From Arenibacter hampyeongensis (GTDB lineage Bacteria > Bacteroidota > Bacteroidia > Flavobacteriales > Flavobacteriaceae): a stretch of 64,000 nt of DNA. How positions within the stretch are numbered: position 1 is the first letter of the stretch; each line of letters opens with the position of its first letter. The stretch spans positions 124,001 to 188,000 of the forward strand of contig NZ_PIOB01000009.1 of the NCBI RefSeq assembly GCF_002909255.1. The letters run 5' to 3'. Below, piece by piece: positions 9,144 to 17,072 of this stretch. The translations under genes and the position numbers were made by a program. The notes under the pieces are model-generated. The model made no database searches, was not told where the DNA came from, and worked only from the letters and a program-made list of their open reading frames with translations.

Positions 9144-9806
9144 TTACTTGCGTTTGTCGTTAGTATTCTTATCAAATGCGATCAGGTTAAAAATATCGCG
9201 CATCCGACTGCGGACACGGTTGCCGTAAAGCTCTTCCAGTTCTTCGGCATTAAGGTTTGTGGTGGCGTGTGTCTTGACCTTCCCCTTGGTCTGAAGAAAC
9301 AGTTCATATCGGGATAATAACACTTCGCCCATCACGTTGCAGTCCCTGCCATAGTAGCGGCCGATCGGCTCTATCCCCAGATCATCGAAGCAGTAGGATC
9401 TACCGTTCCCAAACTCTTCGATGGTCTTATAGCCCAAATGGTTAAAGCTGAATGTAATATTCCTTGAGGGAATCAATTGGTAAGGGCGTTGCTCCGGTAC
9501 AAGATGGCGGATCAACTTCATTAGGCTTGTCTTGCCACAGCCCACTGGACCGGTAAGAAGAATACCTTTTGTGGGGTCTATATTCTCTTTATGGCAAAAT
9601 CCTTTGTCATTGATGAAGTAATTGCAGAGCTTAAATACGATGTCCCTATCCTGGTCATAAATCTGGAATTGCTTGCCAAAGAGCAGTTTTCCTTTGGCGT
9701 TCAAGTAAATCAAGATCTTGTCGAAATCATAGAGCACTTCTTTCCCGTCGAACACACCAAGGGTATATTCCGTACCGTCTTCGATTATTTTAGAGGGGTT
9801 GTCCAT
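9144..9806 (-). CDS. DnaC/IstB-like AAA+ ATPase, probable helicase loader
   Basis: A 220-residue P-loop ATPase with Walker A GPVGCGKTS at about residue 90 and a Walker B-like CFDDLGIEP at about residue 140. A C-terminal arginine-rich stretch (GNRVRSRMRDIF) resembles the sensor/arginine finger of DnaC and IstB helicase loaders. The gene overlaps the 3' end of the preceding HTH gene by 17 bp. An HTH protein plus a DnaC-like ATPase recalls phage replisome-organiser/loader pairs, so I infer a role in replicating the excised element. An IstB-type transposition role is unlikely without an adjacent IstA transposase. Confidence 0.72.
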   Translation of the reverse strand: MDNPSKIIEDGTEYTLGVFDGKEVLYDFDKILIYLNAKGKLLFGKQFQIYDQDRDIVFKLCNYFINDKGFCHKENIDPTKGILLTGPVGCGKTSLMKLIRHLVPEQRPYQLIPSRNITFSFNHLGYKTIEEFGNGRSYCFDDLGIEPIGRYYGRDCNVMGEVLLSRYELFLQTKGKVKTHATTNLNAEELEELYGNRVRSRMRDIFNLIAFDKNTNDKRK

Positions 9807-10461
9807 AGTCCTTGTCTTTAGTGATTTTTAAGTTGTCCCGTTTTTGGGACGGTCCGTGCAGCGTTTTTTCTTTTTGTATTTCTTCGCCCTTTAACATCCA
9901 GTTCTTGGCCGTAGAATGCCAATCCAGTATCGTAATTTTTCCACCAACTTTCCACCCGATAGAATTGTAATGGTTGAAGAATTTTTTTGCTTCATTAGCG
10001 GGCCATTTTTCTTTTTTAAAAAAATCCAAAACCTCATTTTCATTTTTGGGTAGCTTATGTTTATTAATGTTTTTATTTTGTTTATTAATGTTTATATAAG
10101 GTACTAATGCTTGTCCCTCTACTTGGCCACTACCTGAACCTATAGTTGCCCTAGTGCTAGTCTCTCTAGTTATCCCGAATTTGAGCATGTGTACCCGGCT
10201 TCCTTTGTACGGATTGTGCGAGGGCAAATACCTGATGTATTTCCAATAGTCCAATTCTCTTAAACAGCGATGATAAGTACTCTTTGAACCTACTTTTGCA
10301 ATACGCATCACTTCCTCCCGGTTGATATAAAAAGAATCTGTAAAACGGTTGATGTTCCACAGTTGGAAAAGAGCGATATAAATACTGATATGCGTGGGAT
10401 TTAACCTAGAATCCTTCGTAAACAATTCAAAAACTGAATTTAGATGTCTTATGTAATTCAT
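9790..10461 (-). CDS. Winged-helix replication or regulatory protein of the element
   Basis: A 223-residue protein. The N-terminal part (about residues 15-85) looks like a winged helix: NPTHISIYIALFQLW, then VGSKSTYHRCLRELDYW as the likely recognition region. A low-complexity Asn/Lys linker (about 125-145) precedes a helical C-terminal domain (FFNHYNSIGWKV..ITILDWHSTAKNW) that resembles replisome-organiser C-termini. Similar proteins occur in many Bacteroidota conjugative elements, usually annotated as hypothetical or transcriptional regulator. The overlap with the DnaC-like gene supports a joint function. Confidence 0.6.
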   Translation of the reverse strand: MNYIRHLNSVFELFTKDSRLNPTHISIYIALFQLWNINRFTDSFYINREEVMRIAKVGSKSTYHRCLRELDYWKYIRYLPSHNPYKGSRVHMLKFGITRETSTRATIGSGSGQVEGQALVPYININKQNKNINKHKLPKNENEVLDFFKKEKWPANEAKKFFNHYNSIGWKVGGKITILDWHSTAKNWMLKGEEIQKEKTLHGPSQKRDNLKITKDKDYGQPL

Positions 10462-10754
10462 CTCTTTGTCTTAAAAGGTTTCACGGTATTCTCCATAAGT
10501 ACTTTTTCGATTTCTCTTACTTCATAAAAAATAAGTCCCCCTATTTTGGTAAAAGGAAGGGTTCCGTTAACCCGGAGGCCGTGAAGAGTGGTCATACTGA
10601 TCTGGAGCATATCCATAACCTGAGTACTCCTGAGCCATTCCTTCTTCGTCCTTTTAGACTGGTTTTCGTTCAACAATTCCTTGATTTCCTCGAGAAGTTC
10701 CAGTTTAAATTCCCGAAGATCGTCCGTAGTGATAATAGCTGTTGGCATATCCAT
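10458..10754 (-). CDS. Helix-turn-helix (excisionase/MerR-like) DNA-binding protein
   Basis: From the ATG at 10754 the product is 98 residues. A helical, charged N-terminus is followed by an excisionase-type HTH: WLRSTQVMDMLQIS, then TTLHGLRVNGTLPFTKIGG and a YEVREIEKVL ending. Such proteins act as recombination directionality factors or regulators in Bacteroidota elements. An in-frame TTG at 10805 would lengthen it by 17 residues, but the ATG is more plausible. It overlaps the next gene by 4 bp. The upstream region holds a pair of large inverted repeats, possibly its own binding sites. Confidence 0.72.
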   Translation of the reverse strand: MDMPTAIITTDDLREFKLELLEEIKELLNENQSKRTKKEWLRSTQVMDMLQISMTTLHGLRVNGTLPFTKIGGLIFYEVREIEKVLMENTVKPFKTKR

Positions 10755-10832
10755 TGATTTAATACAGATGCTACCTAATTGTAGTTGTCTGTGATTCGGA
10801 TACAAAGTTGAAAAGGAGTTATGGAATAAATT

Positions 10833-10978
10833 GCCAAGTCATAGCCAGTTGGCTAAATTCATTTTTGGATAAAATCGGGGCTAAAAATAGGCGGAACGAT
10901 CTAAAAAGAGTAATATTTTTATCAAAATAATACTACTGTTAAGCCGAGAAAACAAATTGCCAATTGGCTATGACTGGC
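10833..10978. repeat. Imperfect ~20-bp inverted repeat pair between rteC and the HTH gene
   Basis: The sequence at 10833-10854 (starting GCCAAGTCATAGCCAG) recurs inverted at 10959-10978 (GCCAATTGGCTATGACTGGC). The shared core is GTCATAGCCA followed by a GTTGGC or ATTGGC end, and the two arms lie about 105 bp apart. The second copy also contains the perfect 10-bp palindrome GCCAATTGGC. They flank an AT-rich segment upstream of the HTH gene. Operators, an origin or a transfer/recombination site are all possible. Confidence 0.6.
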
Positions 10979-10983
10979 TTTTT

Positions 10984-11808
10984 TTATTCATCGACCTCAC
11001 TTATCCATTTCTGCAAGGAATTTTTAAGTTTATCCACAAATTTTGTTGGATTGGTGCGGTTTCTTAAACGAATGGAAGTATGGTGATAATCCCCTAAATC
11101 CATTGCCGTAACCTGCTCCAAAAACCGCATTACAGACTTTATGCTAGCACGTCCGTGGTTAATGGACCCACTATGATATAGGGCGAACCCTAATTCGACC
11201 AAAGCTACCTTGGATCCGGTCCATTCTATTCCTGGCATTACCACTTTTGAAGCAGACCCAATGGTGCTGGACATCCCCAATTTATATTGGAGGTATTTAA
11301 GAAATCCTTGATATCCAACTAAATTGGCAATCAATCCATCATGTGAAGTACAAAATTCGGAATCAAAACAATGGTCATGACGACATAGGTAGGTAAATTG
11401 TCCTTTGTTCTTCCTTAGAAAAAATTGAGAATCGAATGTTTTACTTTGCAGTTCAAGGTATAGGACCATATCCTTATGGCTTGAGAGAAAGGCAGTTACT
11501 TCCTCTATTTTTTTATTGATAATATCATCATTCCCGCCATAGGGGATATTAGGAAAATTCAATTCAAAAGAAAGCTGGTGATTATATTGTAGAAGAAGAC
11601 CAAAAAGGAACGGTTTATCCTTTTTAAAAAACTGAATTTCAGCTTCTTCGTCAGGGAAGCCATGGGAAACAACAGCTATACGATATTCCTCCAAAATATG
11701 TTGGCAATAAGAAATAACCTTATCGTATGATACTATCTTATTTAAGAATGATCGTTCTATATGATGCAATTCAGATTCAATTTCTTCCTGGGATCGTAGC
11801 CAATCCAT
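10984..11808 (-). CDS. rteC: RteC family protein, regulator of element excision
   Basis: A 274-residue cytoplasmic protein matching the RteC family, which in CTnDOT is a DNA-binding activator of the excision operon. The match rests on overall layout: an ILEEYRIAVVSHGFPDEEAEIQ block near residue 45, a FFLRKNKGQFTYLCRHD segment near 150, and an HTH-like C-terminus (NHGRASIKSVMRFLEQV, then TNPTKFVDKLKNSL). It lies immediately upstream of the excisionase-like gene on the same strand, as expected for its target. Its promoter region shares two sequence motifs with that of the AraC/TPR gene at 12012-13763. Confidence 0.82.
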   Translation of the reverse strand: MDWLRSQEEIESELHHIERSFLNKIVSYDKVISYCQHILEEYRIAVVSHGFPDEEAEIQFFKKDKPFLFGLLLQYNHQLSFELNFPNIPYGGNDDIINKKIEEVTAFLSSHKDMVLYLELQSKTFDSQFFLRKNKGQFTYLCRHDHCFDSEFCTSHDGLIANLVGYQGFLKYLQYKLGMSSTIGSASKVVMPGIEWTGSKVALVELGFALYHSGSINHGRASIKSVMRFLEQVTAMDLGDYHHTSIRLRNRTNPTKFVDKLKNSLQKWISEVDE

Positions 11809-11821
11809 TGTCCTATTCTTT

Positions 11822-11937
11822 AAAATCTCTAATGAATCGTTTTTAGTACATCATCAAAGAATCCATTAATGTTTCTCTATTAAATATCATAAGAAAAATA
11901 AAGAAATAAAAATAGTCCCGAAGGCCATTTATAAATG
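11822..11937 (-). promoter_or_regulatory. rteC upstream region with motifs shared with the AraC/TPR gene
   Basis: Fourteen bases before the rteC start lies AAAATCTCTAATGAA (11822-11836), and further upstream is AAGGCCATTTATAAATG (11921-11937), followed by a weaker copy of the latter at 11946-11957 (CATTTATAAATT). Both motifs recur identically, in the same order and orientation, upstream of the gene starting at 13763. Identical 15- and 17-bp blocks in two promoter regions of one element suggest binding by a common regulator. Confidence 0.55.
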
Positions 11938-12011
11938 CAATGGGGCATTTATAAATTAAGGGAGAATAATAGAAAATTTAACAGTGGGATACGGTCATCG
12001 TTGCCGATCGG

Positions 12012-13763
12012 TTATTGCTGGGTGTTCTTCCTAATCTTTAATTCCTTTAATAAATTGGAAGGATATACCCCAGTCTTCTGATGGAATGCTTTTGAAAAAG
12101 ATTCCCCAGTTTTGAAGCCAAAGGTTTCCGCCAATCCCTGATAGTTGTATTTCAATAGTTCTGGGTCTTTTGAAAGCCTCTCAATCGCTGTGGTAATTTT
12201 TAGATCTTTTATATAATTCGGGAAACTCATCTGTTTGTAATGATTGATAATAATGGACAAATAAGAGGTATTGGTATCCATTTCTTGAGCTAATTGGGCC
12301 ATATCAAGATTTTTTCTCAAATAAAGGTCCGAATTCTCGAACGCTTCCAATTTCATCAAGAGTTCATTCCGTATCTCTACAGGAACCGATTCAGGATGTG
12401 TGCCCACTTTTCGGGAGGAAGATTTAATGGGTTTAATACCATCCATCAGTTCTTTCACTTTTTTTTTCGTCTTCCGTACCCTGATATAGAAGTAGATGCC
12501 TATCAGGGCAACAAACCCAGCCAATGCCCCCAATATGATGTTCCAAGTAGATTTAACCTTCAGCTGTTCCTCTGCTTTCTTTTTTTGAAGTTTGAGATAG
12601 GGAATATCATAGGCCATGGTGGCCTGCATAAGGACTCCTTTATGGTCTTTGGTCATTAAACTATCAAAAAAGATGAGTTTTTCGATAGACTCAATTTCCC
12701 GCTGCTGGTCATCTTGCAGACCATAGTGCCTTATTAATTGCTGGTATACATCCTTGATCTCATCAAACGGCTTTTTTGTGACTTCCACAATGGAATCAAT
12801 TTGTTGAAAATAGGTAATGGCTATGGGATGATCTCCTGAGTTTTGTGCCATCTTCCCTAGATAATACAATTTCATGGCCTTGCTATTCCCTTCCAATTGG
12901 TTCGTATATTTTATAAGGGTATCCTTTGCCTTTTGAAAATTTCCTTCATAATAATCCAACTGGGCCCCCACTAAAACGAAATCACGATATTCCAAGGTAT
13001 CGTTTACAGAGATAGCCTTACGAACACCCGACTCTATATAGTACCGCGCAGAGTCCAATTGAGATAACCTTAAGTGGGCCAAGGAAAGATTGTACATCAA
13101 CAGCATATAATCGTCGTAATGACTATCCTCATAATCCCTCTTCTTCTTTAAAGAATTCAATGATCGGGTATAGATATCCGCTGCCGCATGTGGTTGCCCG
13201 TTAATATTTCTAATTGCTGCTATGGCCATGGAACAGGTAAGTTGGTCCTCGTAATTCTTTTTTTGCACTGCCAGATTATAGGCGGCTAGATAGTTGTGCA
13301 TCGCTTGTCGGTAATCGCCTAAGTCGTAAAGATTTATAGCTTTAAGAATATAACCAAAGGTGGGATATTTAGAATCATCGCTATCCGCCGTCGCTAAAAT
13401 TATGGAGTCTGAATAGGTAACCGCCAATTCTGGTTCCTCTATGATTGTACGGTAGTAATATCCGCTTGCAATTTCCAAGAGATTATCCTCTTTTTTAGCT
13501 TTCCGGATGTGGATATCGGTTAAAATACGAAGTCTGTCCAGTTCATTATTTTCATAGGCCTCATCTTCCAATTCCATAATTTCATTATAGGTCAGATTCA
13601 AGATTTTAATTTCCTTCATGGAAGTGGGTTCCTGGGCAAAGCAGTTTTGTGTAGGAAAATATATCAAAACAAGGAAAAATAAAAGACCAGAAATAAGACA
13701 TGAACCTCTGAATTCAATTTGATTGGGTTGGCGGTAATTTAGAGATTTTGAAGTACCAAACAT
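12012..13763 (-). CDS. Membrane-anchored AraC-type transcription regulator with TPR repeats
   Basis: A 583-residue protein. It has an N-terminal hydrophobic signal/anchor (about residues 25-43), TPR-like helical repeats across residues about 50-380, a transmembrane helix near 405-427 (WNIILGALAGFVALIGIYF) and a C-terminal AraC HTH domain (about 470-580) with MDTNTSYLSIIINHY and TGVYPSNLLKELK. This architecture is common in Flavobacteriia: a periplasmic TPR sensor controls a DNA-binding domain on the inner face of the membrane. Lying between rteC and the integrase, it is probably a regulator carried by the element. Shared promoter motifs tie it to rteC, so autoregulation and control of excision are plausible. 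Confidence 0.85.
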   Translation of the reverse strand: MFGTSKSLNYRQPNQIEFRGSCLISGLLFFLVLIYFPTQNCFAQEPTSMKEIKILNLTYNEIMELEDEAYENNELDRLRILTDIHIRKAKKEDNLLEIASGYYYRTIIEEPELAVTYSDSIILATADSDDSKYPTFGYILKAINLYDLGDYRQAMHNYLAAYNLAVQKKNYEDQLTCSMAIAAIRNINGQPHAAADIYTRSLNSLKKKRDYEDSHYDDYMLLMYNLSLAHLRLSQLDSARYYIESGVRKAISVNDTLEYRDFVLVGAQLDYYEGNFQKAKDTLIKYTNQLEGNSKAMKLYYLGKMAQNSGDHPIAITYFQQIDSIVEVTKKPFDEIKDVYQQLIRHYGLQDDQQREIESIEKLIFFDSLMTKDHKGVLMQATMAYDIPYLKLQKKKAEEQLKVKSTWNIILGALAGFVALIGIYFYIRVRKTKKKVKELMDGIKPIKSSSRKVGTHPESVPVEIRNELLMKLEAFENSDLYLRKNLDMAQLAQEMDTNTSYLSIIINHYKQMSFPNYIKDLKITTAIERLSKDPELLKYNYQGLAETFGFKTGESFSKAFHQKTGVYPSNLLKELKIRKNTQQ

Positions 13764-13799
13764 TTTCTTTATTTCAGTTATACTTCCCTAAATTAATCC

Positions 13800-13845
13800 A
13801 AAATCTCTAATGAAATTCTAGCATGTCAAGGCCATTTATAAATGA
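13800..13845 (-). promoter_or_regulatory. AraC/TPR gene upstream region with motifs shared with rteC
   Basis: AAAATCTCTAATGAA (13800-13814) and AAGGCCATTTATAAATG (13829-13845) lie 37 and 66 bases upstream of the ATG at 13763. Both are exact copies of blocks upstream of rteC, although their spacing differs (29 bp start to start here, 99 bp there). An inverted 11-bp copy of the first motif (TTAGAGATTTT, 13739-13749) sits inside the first codons of the gene. Confidence 0.55.
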
Positions 13846-13945
13846 AGACCAATCGATAATGAATAGTGTACGCCATTCTAAAATTAAGCAAGATAATTCA
13901 AGGTTTTTACTTCCTATTATTTCACTCCTGGGTATAAAAATCAAT

Positions 13946-15181
13946 TTATGAAGTTTTTCTATCTATTTCGAACGATAGCTTCTTTCTAAGATGTTGCATA
14001 TCCTCACTCACTTTTAAATCCAATATTTTGGCATAATGCTGTGTAGTTCTCAATGATTTATGCCCGAGCATTTTACTCACAGTTTCAATAGGCACCCCAT
14101 TAGACAGCGTGATTGTGGTAGCAAATGTATGTCTAGCCAAATGAAAGGTGAGATTTTTGGAAATCCCACACAAGTCGGCAATTTCCTTGATGTAAGCATT
14201 CATCTTTTGATTAGTCAAAACTGGCAGTAATCTGTCCTTATTAGAAACATCTGGATGACTATTATACTTTTCCAGGATGGACATAGCAGTTGGAAGCAAT
14301 GGTATACTACTGCGAGTATCGGTTTTAGAACGTTTTATTTTTATCCATTTCTCACCGTCAATTCCCAAGATGATATCGTTTTTTGAAAGCTTTTTAACAT
14401 CTGCATAGGCTAATCCGGTAAAGCAGGAGAAAAGAAAGATATCCTTCACTTGATCCAATCTATAAGTATGCAATTCCTTTTCAATCATCGTTTGGATTTC
14501 TGCTTCCGTTAGGAATTCCCTTTCAACAATTTTTAATTTTCCTTTCCAATTCACAAATGGGTCTTTAGTAATCCAATCGTTCGCGAAGGCTATACGGATA
14601 ATCTTTTTAAAGTTGGTTACATATTTTATGGCAGTATTATGAGCGCATTTACGTTCAGTTTTGAGATAGTATTCTAAACCTGTAATAAATCTATTATCAA
14701 CATCTTTAACTGGGATATCGGTTAGATTATATTCCTTTTTAATGTAATCGGATACGTGCTTTTTTGCAGTTTTATAACGCTCAATAGTTCCAGGTGCAAA
14801 TTCTTTACCTACCAACTTCTCAATTTTGTTATTATGTGCAAGGAAAATTTCTAACAGCATCTTTTGTCTGATTACTTTACCTTGATATATATTTTTGATT
14901 TTCTCCGCAGTAATGATCTCTTGTTTATCTGTCAACTGGCCTTGTATACTATAAATCCTACTTCTAATAGCATCCATATACCTGTTTAGTTCACGAACAT
15001 CAGTGGTTGTTCCTCGAATTTTTCCTGCCTCAGAATTCCATTTTGAAATTAAAACTTTTCGTTTAATGCTAATTTCACTCCGTTGGCCATTAATAGTAAT
15101 TCTTAAGTAAATAGGGGCATTCCCATACGTATCAATGTCGTTTCTTCTTGGGTAAAATAGAACTGAAAATGTAGTTTGCAT
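13946..15181 (-). CDS. Tyrosine recombinase (integrase) of the conjugative element
   Basis: A 411-residue integrase with an N-terminal arm-type DNA-binding domain (opening FSVLFYPRRND), a SAM-like core-binding domain (about residues 105-205) and a C-terminal catalytic domain. Catalytic residues visible are the Lys in KTDTRSS, the HLARH box, LGHKSLRTT, and the nucleophilic Tyr in QHYAKI. The Box I arginine is not present: FTGLAYADVKKL has Ala where most family members have Arg. IntDOT of CTnDOT likewise lacks that Arg, so the enzyme is probably active but of the atypical subclass. It lies next to a tRNA-Ser gene, its likely target. Confidence 0.9.
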   Translation of the reverse strand: MQTTFSVLFYPRRNDIDTYGNAPIYLRITINGQRSEISIKRKVLISKWNSEAGKIRGTTTDVRELNRYMDAIRSRIYSIQGQLTDKQEIITAEKIKNIYQGKVIRQKMLLEIFLAHNNKIEKLVGKEFAPGTIERYKTAKKHVSDYIKKEYNLTDIPVKDVDNRFITGLEYYLKTERKCAHNTAIKYVTNFKKIIRIAFANDWITKDPFVNWKGKLKIVEREFLTEAEIQTMIEKELHTYRLDQVKDIFLFSCFTGLAYADVKKLSKNDIILGIDGEKWIKIKRSKTDTRSSIPLLPTAMSILEKYNSHPDVSNKDRLLPVLTNQKMNAYIKEIADLCGISKNLTFHLARHTFATTITLSNGVPIETVSKMLGHKSLRTTQHYAKILDLKVSEDMQHLRKKLSFEIDRKTS

Positions 15182-15268
15182 CGGTGTGTAGTTTTTATCC
15201 TCTTAAAGATAATAAAATAAATCAAAAAAGAGTATCTGTAACTATCTGAAAATGAATATTTAACAAAG

Positions 15269-15350
15269 AATTCGGTGCGTGTTTTTTATTGAAAATTTAC
15301 GCACCGAATTACGCACCTTTTATATGGTATTATATGGTATCAAATGATAC
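15269..15350. repeat. Repeat cluster between integrase and tRNA-Ser (candidate att/arm sites)
   Basis: There is a perfect 12-bp inverted repeat, AATTCGGTGCGT (15269-15280) with its complement at 15299-15310. A further direct ACGCACC copy is at 15311-15317. A tandem 10-bp repeat, TATATGGTAT, occupies 15321-15330 and 15331-15340, and a small palindrome, GTATC-AAAT-GATAC, is at 15337-15350. Repeats packed between an integrase gene and a tRNA 3' end are typical of integrase arm-binding and core sites. The exact crossover cannot be set without the other end of the element. Confidence 0.55.
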
Positions 15351-15364
15351 TATATAAAATAAAT

Positions 15365-15396
15365 AAAGCCCGTAAACGTAATGTTTACGGGCTTTT
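15365..15396. terminator. Bidirectional hairpin downstream of tRNA-Ser
   Basis: An AAAGCCCGTAAAC arm and its complement GTTTACGGGCTTT form a strong hairpin with a short loop, flanked by A and T runs so it could work on either strand. It lies 24 bases past the tRNA 3' end on the minus strand and is the probable tRNA terminator. Confidence 0.75.
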
Positions 15397-15419
15397 GGTA
15401 GAATTTGCGCAATTCCCAG

Positions 15420-15504
15420 CGGAGAAAGAGGGATTCGAACCCCCGGAGGTGTGACCCTCAACAGTTTTCAAGACTGCCGCATTCGACCACTCTGCCATTT
15501 CTCC
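15420..15504 (-). tRNA. tRNA-Ser (anticodon UGA)
   Basis: On the minus strand the gene begins GGAGAAATGGCAGAGTGG and ends TTTCTCC plus a G discriminator. The 7-bp acceptor stem (GGAGAAA/TTTCTCC) is perfect, the anticodon loop CTTGAAA gives UGA, a variable arm typical of class II serine tRNAs is present, and the T arm has GGGGGTTCGAATCCCTC. No CCA is encoded. The 3' end faces the integrase of the conjugative element, so it is the probable integration site. Confidence 0.95.
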
Positions 15505-15614
15505 TTAGCGGGTGCAAATATAGAAACCTTTTTATTCTTTTTAAAAGAAAAGGGGAATTTTTATTTAATTATTTTAATAATGATAGATTATAGTGAAGAC
15601 CTTATTTTTGCCCA

Positions 15615-16373
15615 ATGGAAGAATGGTATCACTATGTGCTTTTGGCTTTGGTAGGTTTCGCTGTGGGAGGTCTTAATACCTTGGCTGCCGGTGGTTCCCT
15701 TCTAACTTTACCAATGCTCATCTTTATGGGACTACCTGCCAGTGTTGCCAACGGTACCAATAGAATAGCTGTATTAACACAGGGAATTGCCAATGTGGCA
15801 GGATATAAAAGCAAGGGGAAGGAGATTGCCAGTCCATTTATACTATATCTCTCCATCGTAGCAACCGCGGGTACATTAATTGGTTCCAATTTGGCAATAG
15901 ATATTGACGACAGCGCATTCAATAAAATTTTGGCCATAGTAATGGTCCTGATCGTTATTGTTATGGTTATTAAACCGAAAATTCATATTAACGATTTTGA
16001 AGAGCTTATCACCGGAAAAAGGCAGTTCTGGGGGATGGTTGCATTTTTCTTTATTGGTATATACGGTGGATTCATACAGGCCGGAACGGGTATTTTTGTA
16101 TTATTGGTACTGTCCTCCATCAATCACCTTACCTTAATGAAGTCGAATGTTATTAAGGCTGTTGTTATGGTGGTATATACTAGTGCGGCCTTAATACTTT
16201 TCGGGTTGAACGGCAAACTGGATTGGGAAATAGGGTTAACTTTGGCCTCAGGACAAACCCTCGGTGGATGGCTCACCAGCAGATGGTCAGTGGACAAAGG
16301 AGACGGAATTGTAAAAATTCTATTGATTATAGTGGTCATTTGTATGTCCATTAAACTATGGTTTTTTAATTAA
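15615..16373 (+). CDS. TSUP / TauE-SafE family membrane transporter
   Basis: A 252-residue polytopic protein with about eight transmembrane segments. The N-terminal GFAVGGLNTLAAGGSLLTLP motif and the second-half repeat GIYGGFIQAGTGIFVLLVL are the paired signatures of the TSUP (sulfite exporter TauE/SafE) family. These proteins move small organic or sulfur-containing anions across the inner membrane; the substrate cannot be told here. It is followed 14 bp later by a nitroreductase-like gene on the same strand. Confidence 0.85.
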   Translation: MEEWYHYVLLALVGFAVGGLNTLAAGGSLLTLPMLIFMGLPASVANGTNRIAVLTQGIANVAGYKSKGKEIASPFILYLSIVATAGTLIGSNLAIDIDDSAFNKILAIVMVLIVIVMVIKPKIHINDFEELITGKRQFWGMVAFFFIGIYGGFIQAGTGIFVLLVLSSINHLTLMKSNVIKAVVMVVYTSAALILFGLNGKLDWEIGLTLASGQTLGGWLTSRWSVDKGDGIVKILLIIVVICMSIKLWFFN

Positions 16374-16386
16374 AAGATAATTAGCT

Positions 16387-17019
16387 TTGGATATTATTAA
16401 GAAATTGGAATGGCGTTATGCAGTAAAAAAGTTTAATCCTGACAAGCTTTTGTCAGAAGACAAACTTGAAAAATTGAAGCAAGCTTTTAATTTAACGGCC
16501 ACATCATATGGCCTACAACCCATTAAATTATTGGTGGTTAACAATAAGGCCCTACAGCAAAATCTGGTCAAATTCTCCTACGGTCAAAAGCAAGTGGCGG
16601 AAGCATCGCACGTATTTGTTATTTGTATTGAAAAGCAAATTGACAAGAAATTTATTCATGACTATTTCGCAAGGGTACAACAAATTCGAAACACTTCGGA
16701 TGAAATACTGGATCCCTTCAAGGGCGCACTGGTCGAAAGCTTTTCTAAAAAAGAAAGGGAAGAGGTAAGGGGTTGGGCCACCAATCAGGCGTATTTGGCA
16801 TTGGGCACCTTATTGACAGTTTGCGCATTGGAAGAAATTGATGCCTGTCCCATGGAAGGGTTTCAGCCTAATTCCTACGACGAGTTGTTGGGACTGGATA
16901 AACTTAAACTGACTTCCGTTTTAGTGCTTCCCGTTGGATATAGGGCAACTGATGATATGTTCGCCACCCTAAAAAAAGTGCGCAGAGATCTTAATGAGAG
17001 CATCATCCACATACCCTAG
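16387..17019 (+). CDS. Nitroreductase family NAD(P)H-dependent oxidoreductase
   Basis: A 210-residue flavoprotein of the NfsB-like nitroreductase family. The opening, LEWRYAVKKFNPDK, has the FMN-contacting Arg/Tyr region; TATSYGLQPIKLLVV and the C-terminal PMEGFQPNSYDELLGL segment are typical. The only plausible start is a TTG at 16387, since an ATG start would remove the conserved N-terminus. It is a probable FMN-dependent reductase of quinones or nitro compounds. Confidence 0.85.
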   Translation: MDIIKKLEWRYAVKKFNPDKLLSEDKLEKLKQAFNLTATSYGLQPIKLLVVNNKALQQNLVKFSYGQKQVAEASHVFVICIEKQIDKKFIHDYFARVQQIRNTSDEILDPFKGALVESFSKKEREEVRGWATNQAYLALGTLLTVCALEEIDACPMEGFQPNSYDELLGLDKLKLTSVLVLPVGYRATDDMFATLKKVRRDLNESIIHIP

Positions 17020-17072
17020 TCCCTCTATAATATTCAATTAATCAAACATAAATCATAAATAAAATTTAAAAT

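Larger units (their letters stand above)
1..15419. mobile_element. Integrative conjugative element, right-hand portion (left end outside window)
   Basis: The segment combines a CTnDOT-like mating apparatus (traE to traN), an RteC homologue, an excisionase-like HTH protein, a DnaC-like ATPase and a tyrosine integrase. The integrase start lies about 240 bp from the 3' end of a tRNA-Ser gene, which points toward the element. Integrase-proximal insertion at a tRNA 3' end is the usual arrangement, so I infer the right attachment site lies between 15182 and about 15430. The matching left site and genes such as a relaxase or coupling protein are not in view. The boundary is approximate; the element's identity is well supported. 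Confidence 0.85.

Noticed and set aside
9144-9806. IstB of an IS21-type insertion sequence
   Set aside because: There is no IstA-like transposase or terminal repeats beside it; the neighbours point to replication.
10060-10110. Direct repeat of TTTATTAATGTTT
   Set aside because: It lies inside the Asn/Lys linker of the winged-helix protein and is explained by low-complexity coding.
15405-15654. Short plus-strand ORFs over the tRNA-Ser gene
   Set aside because: They are translations of the tRNA antisense strand and flanks (RDSNPRR-type peptide); no gene evidence.
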